From contig CAYNSO010000002.1 of NCBI GenBank assembly GCA_964399735.1, positions 97,102-161,101 on the forward strand: DNA of 64,000 nt. Direction: 5' to 3'. The DNA is from Fontivivens sp964399735 (lineage in GTDB: Bacteria; Zhuqueibacterota; Zhuqueibacteria; Residuimicrobiales; Krinioviventaceae). The position numbers and the translations under genes were made by a program. Each line of letters opens with the position of its first letter. Positions within the stretch are counted from its first letter, which is position 1. This document shows, piece after piece, positions 34,315 to 44,400 of this stretch. A model generated the notes under the pieces. The model worked only from the letters and a program-made list of their open reading frames with translations. It was not told the DNA's origin and ran no database searches.

Positions 34315-37300
34315 ATGCACATCAGAGTAAAACTTTATTTGTGGATGCTTTTTATTGGTTCAACATCACTATTGGCCGGACAAGTTATGGTCGATCGAAT
34401 TGAAATGATGCCGAACCAACCTTCCCCGTATCTCATGCGCAACTGGAAAGCCGTAACGCTTGGTTACGATTCTCTGGTGTTTGACTATGCCCGCACCGGC
34501 CAGTACTTGCCCCTGGTGTGGCGTAATACCAGTCCGGTAAATTATCCTGAACACAACAGTTTTGGTCTGCATACGGTAGTTGGTACCAGCGATCCGCACA
34601 ATTCCGAAACGATCAATGTCCTGCCGGCGGTAATTGGTGCAACGCTAGTTGGAATAGACAAGAGCAATCATAACGGCGAAAACTGGGTATTAATGTGTGA
34701 AGAATACTTTAACCGCCGACCCGAAGAGAATATCTATCTAAATCAACCGGTAGCACAAAGTGGTGATGACTGGTGGTATACAACCATGCCGAATGTATTT
34801 TTTTATCAACTTTATGATTTGTATCCCGATGTTGGTGATTTTGCCTGGCAATTTACCACCATAGCCGATCAATGGCTGGCAGCGGTTGAAAAGATGGGCG
34901 GCTCGCTCACTCCATGGAAAACACCCTATATGAACTATCGCGGTTGGATATTTTCAACCATGAAACCTTATAGCAGCGGTGTAACGGAACCTGAAGCGGC
35001 AGGAGCAATTGCCTGGATGTTATATAATGCTTTTATTGAAACCGGTTATGAAAAATACCGTATCGGTGCGGAATGGGCGCTGGAATTTTTAAATAACTGG
35101 TCCGCAAACCCTGCATACGAATTGCAGCTACCTTTTGGCGTCTATGCGGCAGCGCGAATGAATGCCGAACTGGGTACCCGTTTTAATGTAGAAAAAATGG
35201 TGAACTGGTGTTTTGACAAAACCCTGCTGCGACACTGGGGCGCAATTGTCGGCACGTGGGGCGGCCTTGATGTCAGCGGTCTGATCGGTGAAATTTATGA
35301 TAATGACTATGCATTTTTAATGAATGGTTTTGAACAGGCCGGCGCGCTTGTACCCATGGTTCGTTACGACGACCGCTTTGCCCGCGCGATTGGTAAATGG
35401 ATGCTTAATCTCGCCAATGCCTCACGCCTGTTTTATCCCAATTATTTACCGGCAAACAAACAGGATAGTGAAGCGTGGTCGTATCAGTATGATCCGTTCT
35501 CATATATCGGTCACGAGGCGCTGCGTAAATCTCAATACAACACCAGCCCATTCGCCACCGGGGACGCTATTACCGGCGGTTGGGGCGCAACCAATCTCGC
35601 CCTCTATGGATCTTCGCATGTGGGCATCCTCGGCGGTATTGTGGATACGACCAATATTCCCATGATCTTGAAACTGGATGTCCGCAAAACCGATTATTTT
35701 AACAAAAATGCTTACCCGACTTTATTGTTTTATAATCCTTACGACGCTGAACAAATTGTACAATTGAATGTCGGCGCTGAATCTCATGATTTATATGATG
35801 CAGTAACCAATACATTTATTTCATTTGGCGTATCGGGAATGACTGAAATTTCCCTGCCGGCAGACGAGGCTATACTGCTTGTACAATGCCCGGCTGCGGG
35901 AAACATTACCTATCGTTATAACCAGATGCTTGTTAATGGTATTGTTGCCGATTATAATAGCGAAATGTACTCAGGCAATTATCCGCCGCGCATTAAAGGC
36001 CTGGCGGCGCTTCCACAAATTACAAGTCTTGCTGAAACCGTAACTCTGTACTGCGCGGCAGAAGACCCGGAAATGCAAGCCATTACATACGCCTGGTATG
36101 ATAATTCTGGACAACTTATCGGACAAAACATGACGCAGCAATGGCTGGCCCCGAATGAACTCGGCGATTATATGTTGTTTTGCGTGGTCAGCGACGATAA
36201 TGGCGGCGCCGATACCAGTTCAGTAGCACTTTCAGTTATTGACAATCATTTCCCGGTAATTGAAACACTTTTTGCCAACCCGTCAATAATCAATCCGTTT
36301 GAAACTTCCACCCTCACCTGTCAGGCGCGGGATGAAGATGGCGACAGTCTGGTCTTTACCTGGGAAGCAAGACAAGGGACAATTACCGGCAGCGGTAGTG
36401 TGGTCTCATGGACAGCTCCGGCAGACGAAGGCTATTATAACGTAATCAGCCGGGTAACGGATGCCCGCGGTAGTTCAGATTGTGATAGTGTCGGCGTGGT
36501 CGTTGGCAATCTGGTTGGTTTTTATCAGTTACAAGGCAATATGCACGATCACAGTGTTTTTGCCAATCACGGAACCACCGGTAATGTAACATATACTGCT
36601 GATCGCTTTGGAAATCCGGGCTCTGCCGGTTATTTTGACGGCATTGATGATTTTATCCGCATTCCCGTACATCCAACACTGATCTTTCAAGAGGCAATTA
36701 CCCTGAATTTTTGGATGCAAATTGACGGGGCTATCAGCGATGAAGCGTATATCCTGTCGCATGGCAGTTGGGAGAATCGCTGGAAAATATCTTTATTGAA
36801 CGATGGCCGGCTGCGCTGGACGATTAAAACCAGCAATGGCGTAGTTGATGTGGATTCCAAAACCAAATTCACTGCCGATTCATTATATAATGTTTGTGTT
36901 AGTTATAATGGCGTTCAGGCAGCAATCTATATTAATGGAACTGCCAATGCCGCAGTAAACTGGACCGGCTTGATCACCTCAACCGGTTTTGACTTGACCA
37001 TCGCCCAGCGTTTTCCAGGTGACAATCAATACAACTATCCAGGTATTCTGGACGATATTCGCATCTACAATAAAGCGCTAAGCGCCATGGAAATAAAAGC
37101 GCTTTACGACATTCCCGTAACAATTCATAAAAACGGTAATACTCAGATACCGGCATCCACACGGTTATTACCGGTATTTCCAAATCCATTTAATACCGGC
37201 ACAATAATACAATACGAGTTAAAAGATCAGACACAAGTGACGATATATATATATAATTCATTGGGCCAAATTGTAACGACTCTGGTCGATGCAAAACAAT

Positions 37301-37431
37301 CGCCCGGAACCGGAAAAATTTTATGGAATGGGTATGACGATTCAGGAAGAACCGTTGCCAGCGGTATCTATTTTATTGTGCTGCAAACCGGCGATACGAT
37401 GAATAAACAAAAAATTATTCTGCTGCGATGA
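34315..37431 (+). CDS. Exported alpha/alpha-toroid-like protein with Ig-like, LamG and sorting domains
   Basis: A 1038-residue exported protein with a signal peptide (1-21, ending LLAG). Residues ~25-540 look like a helical toroid followed by a beta-sandwich, as in many polysaccharide lyases and six-hairpin glycosidases, with conserved-looking blocks such as WWYTTMPNVFFYQLY, TEPEAAGAIAWMLY and WGGLDVSGLIGE; I cannot name a CAZy family. Two Ig/PKD-like domains (~555-640 and ~642-725) come next, then a LamG/concanavalin-like domain (~730-925, from VGFYQLQGNMHDHS) and a C-terminal FlgD-like sorting tail (FPNPFNTGT to KQKIILLR). Its position before GH2 and a LacI regulator suggests a surface enzyme or binding protein for a polysaccharide. 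Confidence 0.75.
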   Translation: MHIRVKLYLWMLFIGSTSLLAGQVMVDRIEMMPNQPSPYLMRNWKAVTLGYDSLVFDYARTGQYLPLVWRNTSPVNYPEHNSFGLHTVVGTSDPHNSETINVLPAVIGATLVGIDKSNHNGENWVLMCEEYFNRRPEENIYLNQPVAQSGDDWWYTTMPNVFFYQLYDLYPDVGDFAWQFTTIADQWLAAVEKMGGSLTPWKTPYMNYRGWIFSTMKPYSSGVTEPEAAGAIAWMLYNAFIETGYEKYRIGAEWALEFLNNWSANPAYELQLPFGVYAAARMNAELGTRFNVEKMVNWCFDKTLLRHWGAIVGTWGGLDVSGLIGEIYDNDYAFLMNGFEQAGALVPMVRYDDRFARAIGKWMLNLANASRLFYPNYLPANKQDSEAWSYQYDPFSYIGHEALRKSQYNTSPFATGDAITGGWGATNLALYGSSHVGILGGIVDTTNIPMILKLDVRKTDYFNKNAYPTLLFYNPYDAEQIVQLNVGAESHDLYDAVTNTFISFGVSGMTEISLPADEAILLVQCPAAGNITYRYNQMLVNGIVADYNSEMYSGNYPPRIKGLAALPQITSLAETVTLYCAAEDPEMQAITYAWYDNSGQLIGQNMTQQWLAPNELGDYMLFCVVSDDNGGADTSSVALSVIDNHFPVIETLFANPSIINPFETSTLTCQARDEDGDSLVFTWEARQGTITGSGSVVSWTAPADEGYYNVISRVTDARGSSDCDSVGVVVGNLVGFYQLQGNMHDHSVFANHGTTGNVTYTADRFGNPGSAGYFDGIDDFIRIPVHPTLIFQEAITLNFWMQIDGAISDEAYILSHGSWENRWKISLLNDGRLRWTIKTSNGVVDVDSKTKFTADSLYNVCVSYNGVQAAIYINGTANAAVNWTGLITSTGFDLTIAQRFPGDNQYNYPGILDDIRIYNKALSAMEIKALYDIPVTIHKNGNTQIPASTRLLPVFPNPFNTGTIIQYELKDQTQVTIYIYNSLGQIVTTLVDAKQSPGTGKILWNGYDDSGRTVASGIYFIVLQTGDTMNKQKIILLR

Positions 37432-37499
37432 CAAGCTGGTACACAAGAGTAATAAATACAAACAAGGATGGCAACATAAATTCAAGACAATACAGGTAA

Positions 37500-40031
37500 A
37501 TGCAGATGACAGAAATGATAATACCGGATAATGGAAAATTTCAGAGTTTTATACCTGGACAGGGAGTGGCTCAACAAGTATTTATGCCGGAATACAAGGA
37601 CGATTCATGGCTTCCTATTCAGATTCCCGGCGATATTCATATAGCGCTGTACAAAGCCCAGGTAATTCCTGATCCGTTTTACGATCAAAATGAAAATCAA
37701 TTACAGTGGATCGAAGAAAAAGAATGGTGGTATCGTCTGCACTTTAAAGCAGATAGCAATAAAAGTCAAAAAGATGAACGTATTATGCTCATCTGCCGCG
37801 GACTCGACACCTTTGCCACTTTGTGGCTGAATGGCAAAAAAATCGGAACAACAAAAAACATGTTCCATGATTACCAGTTTGACATTAGTAGAAATATTCA
37901 GTCTGGAGAAACAAATGTTCTGGCAATCTGTTTTGATCCACCTCAAGCGCACAGCATTCCCAATCTGCCCTTTCAGCCCTGGGGCATTAATTCGGAACGC
38001 ATCTCCTACCGCAAAGCGCAATTCAGTTTTGGTTGGGACTGGGCGCCGCGCTTTCCAACCATCGGCGTTTACCGCCCGATTGAAATAGCAAGGCAAAAAA
38101 AAGCGGTTCTTGCCGGTATCCATTTTACAACCGATAAATTATATCCTGAAAATAAAACAGCAGTTTTATCGCTCTCGATCGATATTGATAATTTTACCAG
38201 AAATAATGACATTCACATTCGTTATCAATTGCAGAATGCAGATGGCCAAACGGTCAAAGAAGAACGGCTTCAACTTGTTGGGCAAATGAAAAAAATGAAA
38301 CAGCAAGTTACTTTTATGCTGTCGGATGCCAGTCTATGGTGGATCCATGAACTGGGTGAGCCGTATCTGTATCAACTAAAAGTTGAATTATTCTCCGGCA
38401 AAACACTCCTTGATTCAAATTCAATAGCTGTTGGTATTCGCTCGATTGAACTGGATCAATCCGTTGATGCGCGAGAGCCCGGCTGTCGTTTTTTCCGCTT
38501 TATTCTGAATGGAGCGCCCATATTTGCCAAAGGCGCCAACTGGATTCCTGCGGATTCTTTTCCAGGCCGCTTGACAAAAAAAGATTATGAAAAGCTGATA
38601 ATTGCCGCGCAACACGGCAACATGAACATGCTGCGGGTATGGGGCGGCGGATTATATGAACATGATGATTTTTATGACCTGTGTGACCAAATGGGTATTC
38701 TGGTGTGGCAAGATTTCATGTTCTCCTGTGCCACATACCCGGAAGCGCCCCTGGCTTTTGAGCAAGAAGTGCAAACCGAAGCCGAATACCAGGTGCAGCG
38801 GCTGCGTAACCATGCTTCATTGGCTCTATGGTGCGGTAATAACGAAAACCAGTGGATACATGATAAAACCTATTGGGATCAACCAAATTATCAGGTACCG
38901 GGCAGCCTCTATTACAACACAATCTTGCCGCAAGCAGTGCAGGAACTTGACGGACATACCCCCTATTGGCCGGGTAGTCCTTATGGCGGTAACGATCATA
39001 ACAGTATGAACGACGGCGATCGTCACAACTGGATGGTGTGGCATGGTGACCCGCCGCGCCTGTTCGGCGAAAAACCACAGGTCGATCAATCTCCAAACGG
39101 AGTATCGTATTATAATTACGCGCACGATACAGGCCGATTTATCAGCGAATTCGGTATGCATGCCTCACCGGTTTTGGCAACCTTGCAGCGTTGTATGCCG
39201 CCCGAACAATTATATTTCCACAGTCCGGCGATGGATCATCATAACAAGGATAATCCCAAAAACAAAGGCGATAATCTAATGCTTACCGTTACCGGCCTGC
39301 CGGATAACCTGCAGGACTATATTGATTACAGTATGATAACCCAGGGGGAAGGGCTTAAATTTGCGATTGAACATTACCGTCGGCGCAAGCCGCATTGTTC
39401 AGGAACCCTGTTCTGGCAATTAAATGATTGCTGGCCGGCGCTAAGCTGGAGCGTTATTGATTATTACGGCTATAAAAAAGCAGGGTATTATTATGCCAAA
39501 AGAGCATTTTCACCAATTCTCGCGTCTTTCCGGCAGACGGATAACGAAAGTGTACAATTATGGTTTACCAATGATCTGTTACAGGAAATAACTGATACGG
39601 TAATCATTCGCCATGCAGATTTTTCCGGTAATATTGTCTGGGAAAAAACCCTCGGCATACGCATTTCCCCAAACAGCAGCCGGATATTTATGAAAATGGA
39701 TAAAGACTCACTTCAGGCCGATGCGATGCACTACCTGGTCGTATCCTCTGCTAACCAAAAATTTCCCAAAAACCGCTTTTTCTTTACTGCTATCAAAGAT
39801 CTGCAGCGTAAACCCGGCCCAATAAGTACAACCATACAACAAGAGAATGATCAGGTATATATCAATTGCAAGGCAAAGGATTATGCTTTTTTTGTTCATA
39901 TAGCAATAACTACCCCGGAGTATGATTTAACTGATAATTATTTCGATCTGGAAGCCGGTGAAGAACGAACCCTGGTCGTTACAGGTTTCCAATCAATCGA
40001 GGTAAGTGAAATACAAATAACCGGATTATAA
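37500..40031 (+). CDS. GH2 family beta-mannosidase
   Basis: An 843-residue enzyme without signal peptide, so cytoplasmic, releasing mannose from the non-reducing ends of beta-mannosides. The order fits GH2 beta-mannosidases: an N-terminal jelly roll (EEKEWWYRLHF, the LICRGLDTFATLWLNG block), Ig-like domain, then the TIM barrel with KGANWIPADSF and MNMLRVWGGGLYEHDDFYD. The acid/base is Glu449 in WCGNNENQW and the nucleophile Glu550 in ISEFGMHA; WQLNDCWPALSW is also present. It probably acts on oligosaccharides imported by the ABC transporter downstream, beside the GH130 enzyme. Confidence 0.93.
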   Translation: MQMTEMIIPDNGKFQSFIPGQGVAQQVFMPEYKDDSWLPIQIPGDIHIALYKAQVIPDPFYDQNENQLQWIEEKEWWYRLHFKADSNKSQKDERIMLICRGLDTFATLWLNGKKIGTTKNMFHDYQFDISRNIQSGETNVLAICFDPPQAHSIPNLPFQPWGINSERISYRKAQFSFGWDWAPRFPTIGVYRPIEIARQKKAVLAGIHFTTDKLYPENKTAVLSLSIDIDNFTRNNDIHIRYQLQNADGQTVKEERLQLVGQMKKMKQQVTFMLSDASLWWIHELGEPYLYQLKVELFSGKTLLDSNSIAVGIRSIELDQSVDAREPGCRFFRFILNGAPIFAKGANWIPADSFPGRLTKKDYEKLIIAAQHGNMNMLRVWGGGLYEHDDFYDLCDQMGILVWQDFMFSCATYPEAPLAFEQEVQTEAEYQVQRLRNHASLALWCGNNENQWIHDKTYWDQPNYQVPGSLYYNTILPQAVQELDGHTPYWPGSPYGGNDHNSMNDGDRHNWMVWHGDPPRLFGEKPQVDQSPNGVSYYNYAHDTGRFISEFGMHASPVLATLQRCMPPEQLYFHSPAMDHHNKDNPKNKGDNLMLTVTGLPDNLQDYIDYSMITQGEGLKFAIEHYRRRKPHCSGTLFWQLNDCWPALSWSVIDYYGYKKAGYYYAKRAFSPILASFRQTDNESVQLWFTNDLLQEITDTVIIRHADFSGNIVWEKTLGIRISPNSSRIFMKMDKDSLQADAMHYLVVSSANQKFPKNRFFFTAIKDLQRKPGPISTTIQQENDQVYINCKAKDYAFFVHIAITTPEYDLTDNYFDLEAGEERTLVVTGFQSIEVSEIQITGL

Positions 40032-40131
40032 GCAAACGAATAACGCCCCCGCCCCACCAACACTACAATAAAACCGGGCAATTTTATCAAGTAAAAAAAT
40101 TGATTTTTTTCAATTATTTCAAGAAAAGGAC

Positions 40132-40160
40132 TTGACAAATTGCCTTAAATTTACTATACT
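40132..40160 (+). promoter_or_regulatory. Consensus sigma-70 promoter of the LacI-type regulator
   Basis: A perfect -35 TTGACA (40132-40137), a 17-base spacer, and -10 TATACT (40155-40160; 5 of 6). The predicted start of transcription, near 40167, falls inside the first operator, so repressor binding would block initiation. Confidence 0.8.
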
Positions 40161-40163
40161 ACA

Positions 40164-40183
40164 ATATCAAAACGTTTCGATAT
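40164..40183 (+). promoter_or_regulatory. LacI-type operator O1
   Basis: A near-perfect 20-bp palindrome, ATATCAAAACGTTTCGATAT, centred on the CpG of AAACGTTT, typical of operators for LacI-family repressors. It begins 3 bases after the -10 box, over the transcription start. Confidence 0.8.
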
Positions 40184-40230
40184 ATTTGTGATATACAAAA
40201 CTTAAATCCCTGTTAATTGTGGAATTATAC

Positions 40231-40246
40231 ATAAAAACGTTTCGAT
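40231..40246 (+). promoter_or_regulatory. LacI-type operator O2 overlapping the start codon
   Basis: ATAAAAACGTTTCGAT repeats the 12-base core AAAACGTTTCGAT of O1, and its last two bases are the first two of the regulator's ATG. The centres of O1 and O2 are about 66 bases apart, roughly six helical turns, which would suit looping between repressor dimers. Confidence 0.7.
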
Positions 40247-41264
40247 GAAGACTACCATAAAAGAAGTCGCAAAAAAAGCCGGGGTGGCTGTTTCCACAGT
40301 ATCTTTGGTGCTTAACAACAAAGGTTATGTTAGCCAGGAAGTTAAAACCAAAGTTCTGGACGCAATTAAAGAACTGAAATATCATCCACAGCGGACAGCG
40401 CGCGGACTGGTTACCCGGCAAAGCGGCAATTTCGGCTTTATCGTCACAACCGATCACTTTTCCCATGTTGAACCCTTTTACACCAAAATTTTCCTTGGTT
40501 GCGAATTTTCTGCCCGCTCTTATGACTATTACATCCTCCTCACGACCATTGATATGAATTTTTCTCCCCAAAATATTCCACGCTTTTTACTGGAACGTAA
40601 TGTTGATGGAGTTATCCTGGCCGGTTCAGTCCCCCATAAAATTGTTGATTATATCAAAGAAAAAAAATACCCGCAAATTTTAATTGATTATTACTTTGCC
40701 GATCAAAACCAGTCACGGGTTATCATTGATAATGATATGGGGATTCGGCTGATCATTGAGCATTTACGCGAAATGGGGCATAAATGCATTGCCTTTATCG
40801 GCGGCGACATGAAACATCCCGGTATGCTGGAACGCAAAAATGCATTTATAAAATATTGCCGGGCTTTTGGACTGGCATTGGATGAGAAATACCTGATTTC
40901 CGAACATCGGGACAGTAATTCAGCTGCCGGCTTTGAAGCGACCAATCAATTACTGGAACGCAACCAGGACTTGACTGCAATTGTTGCCGCCAACGATGCG
41001 ATGGCAGTCGGCGCTTTACGGGCATGCCGTGACCGAAAAATTAACATTCCGGGACAAATGGCAATTACCGGTTTTGATAATGTTGAATCATCAATTACAG
41101 CCAGGCCTACCCTAACAACTGTTAATGTACCCAAAGAAGAAATGGGGGCAACAGCTGTGCGATATCTGGTTGATGTTGTAAAAAATCATTCCCAGGAGGG
41201 CGTTAAAATTATTATGCCGGTCAAGCTGGTATGTCGTGAATCGACAAATAATAAATTTGCCTGA
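40245..41264 (+). CDS. LacI family transcriptional regulator
   Basis: A 339-residue repressor with the N-terminal helix-turn-helix and hinge (TIKEVAKKAGVAVSTVSLVL to RTARGLVTRQ) and a periplasmic-binding-protein-like effector domain (about 60-335) with the usual VIIDNDMGIRLIIEHLREMGH and AITGFDNVE blocks. It is flanked by GH2 and the exported binding protein, so its ligand is probably a mannose-containing sugar or oligosaccharide. Two operators in its own promoter region indicate autorepression. There is no good Shine-Dalgarno; the start codon itself lies in the second operator. Confidence 0.95.
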   Translation: MKTTIKEVAKKAGVAVSTVSLVLNNKGYVSQEVKTKVLDAIKELKYHPQRTARGLVTRQSGNFGFIVTTDHFSHVEPFYTKIFLGCEFSARSYDYYILLTTIDMNFSPQNIPRFLLERNVDGVILAGSVPHKIVDYIKEKKYPQILIDYYFADQNQSRVIIDNDMGIRLIIEHLREMGHKCIAFIGGDMKHPGMLERKNAFIKYCRAFGLALDEKYLISEHRDSNSAAGFEATNQLLERNQDLTAIVAANDAMAVGALRACRDRKINIPGQMAITGFDNVESSITARPTLTTVNVPKEEMGATAVRYLVDVVKNHSQEGVKIIMPVKLVCRESTNNKFA

Positions 41265-41452
41265 TTGTGCAAAAACAGGTAAAAATGAATATGATATTTA
41301 ACTAAAATAAACTGATAATAATCATAAAAAAATGACAAGAAAGGAGGTACCGGGCAGTAATCTATTTTTTGGGACCTCACTATCAAAAGCCAATGCAGAG
41401 AATCTGTCTCTGCATTACAGGTAAAACAGAAACTAAAAAACAAGAGGTGATT

Positions 41453-44400
41453 ATGAAATTTTTAAAACAAACATTCCTCTGTACCGCTGTAATTGTCAGT
41501 TTCCTCGTCTTCTCCCCTGCCCTGGCACAAATCAATACCATAGAAAACGGCGGGTTCGAGAACGTTGATAATCCGGCATACTGGTACAAGCTCGATGCCG
41601 ACGGTGCAACTGTCGAATGGGCTGAAGATCAATTTCGTTCTCCGGAACGCTCACTGAAAATTTCCGATGCCGATGGACCGGATGCACCTTCCTGGAAATC
41701 CGAAAATTTTGCGACTTTGCAATGGAACCCAACCACAGGATTAACAAAAAATATCGAAATGCTGGTAGGCGGCTGGGTAAAAACCCAAAATGTGAATGTT
41801 TCCCCGGCAAACGACAATGATAAAATCACACTCTCCTTTACCTTTAAAGATGCTGCTGGCGCCACAATTTTTGGCCAACCGGTTATTATGGAAATTCCAC
41901 AAAACCAGGCCAGCACAGATTGGGTAGAAATCAAAAATGATGTTCCAATTGTACTGCCGGAAGATGCTGCCGAATGCTATGTAGAATTTAAATTTGGCGC
42001 TAATGCTACCGGTACCGCGTGGCTGGACGATATTTTCCTGTACAATGCCCCCGGCGCTGAAGGCTGGATTGGCGGGCTTTTTAATGCCAATTTTGGCGTG
42101 CCGGCCGGCTGGTTTTTCTGGAAAGATTATATGGATACCGGCGCACCAGGATATGGTATTGTTTCAATTTCTAAAAATTATGCCCATAAAGGCGCCCATT
42201 CGTTACGGATCAGCGATACTGCCGACAATCCTGCAGAAGTTGTGGCTATATCAAACAGAAACGCGGTTGATCCCGGTCGGTCTTATGGTTTTTCCGCCTG
42301 GGTCAAACTGGAAGACGCAAATGTCAATCCGACTCGTGATGTTGAACAAGCTGTATTCTTTACCATTACCTATCACAATGACGATGCCGGCTGGGCGGAA
42401 ATTGGCGGCGAAGATTTCTTTGTCATCGATCAATCCCTGTCCGATACCGATTGGCGGTTATACGAGTTTACCTTTACACCGCCTGAAGGAACAACCCGCA
42501 TATCAATACGCCCGCGTATGCAACACCAGGCAATTGGCGACACCTACTGGGACGATATTCGCATTTACCCGGTCGGTATTGCAAAAAAGAATTTCAGCTT
42601 TGATGAATCGCTCAACCCCGCTAATTGGTCCGCCCGTAATGGTGGCGAAGCTGATGTGGAATGGGACGGCGATGTGTATCGTTCCCCGGAACGCTCGTTA
42701 AAGATCAGTGATGCCGGCGGCGATGATGATCCCTACTGGATCAGCGCCAATATGGCAAAACTGCAATGGAATTCAACAAACGGTATCACTGCTAATGTGG
42801 AAATGGTTATTGGCGGCTGGGTAAAAACCGAAAATGTCAATACCAATCCGGCTACTGCCAATGATGAAATTTATCTTTCCTATTCATTTTATGATGCAAC
42901 AGGAAATATGATCTTTGGTCAACCTGTAGTTATGAAAATTCCGCAAGCCAATGCTTCAACCGACTGGGTTGAAATTAAAAATGAAACCCCGGTTGTTTTG
43001 CCGGTAGATGCAGACTCGATGATTGTCATGTTTTATTTTGGCCCGAACGCCACCGGTACGGTATGGCTGGATGATATATTTATGAAAAATGCTCCCGGCG
43101 CCGAAGGCTGGCTGGGTGATTTGTATAACGGTAACTTTGGAGTACCGGAAGGCTGGTTCTTCTGGAAAGATAAAATGAGTGAAGGCGAAGCCGATTATGG
43201 CGTGGTTTCGATTTCCGATACCTACGCGCATAGTGGTAAAAACTCTCTCAGAATGTCGGACGATGCTACCAATCCCGCCGAAGTCGTGCTTATTTCCGAC
43301 CGCAACCCGGTTGAACCGAACATGGAATACCTGGTGAGCGTGTGGGTAAAACTGGTTGGTACAAATTTAAACATTGAAAAAGATATTGAAAAAGCGGTTT
43401 TCTTTACCGTTACCTACCACTCTAATGACGCCGGCTGGGCGGAAAATCATGGCGCTGATTTTCTGGTCGTTCCGCAAACAGTAACCGACCGCGATTGGGC
43501 TTTGTATACCTTCCGTATTAAAACCGAAGCGAACGACCATCGTATCTCCATTCGCGGCAGAATGCAGCACCAGGCCACCGGCGATGTGTACCTCGATGAT
43601 TTCCAGGTTGTGCCAATTGCCAGCCCAATGGCTAATTATGACTTTGAAAATGCTGAATTGCCAGCGCACTGGACCAAACGTAATGAAGGCGAATCGACCC
43701 TTAGCTGGACTTCGGCTGTGAGTCGTTCACCACAACGTAGTTTAATGATCCAGGAAAGCGATGGTAACGATGCTCCGATGTGGACCACCCATGCCAACAT
43801 GGCAAAATTGTACTGGAATCCAACCACAGGCATTACCCCCAATATCGAAATGGAAATTGGCGGCTGGGTAAAAACCGAAAATGTCAATACCAATCCGGCA
43901 AATGCAGATGAAGAAATTCAACTTGTATATGAATTCTTTGATGCAACAGGAGCATTAATATTCGGCCAACCGGTTGTACTGAATGTTCCCCAAACTCAGG
44001 CAACAATCGACTGGACCCAGATTAAAAATGATGTTCCCATTGTATTGCCGGTTGACGCTGATTCTTTGGCAATTACATTCAAATTCGGTCCGCAAGCCAC
44101 CGGCACTGTCTGGCTGGATGACATTATGATGTGTAATGCTCCCGGCGCTGAAGGCTGGTTAGGTGGAATATTTAACGGTAATTTTGGTGTACCGGAAGGA
44201 TGGTTCTTCTGGAAAGATAAAATGGACAACGGCGAAGCCGGTTATGGCGTAGTGTCGGTTACCGAGGACGAAGCACATACCGGTAATTTCTCTTTGCTGA
44301 TTTCCGACGATGATACCAATCCCGCCGAAGTCGTTGCAATCAGTAACCGCAATCCGGTACAGGAAAACCGTGTTTACACAGTTCAGGCCTGGGTAAAAAC

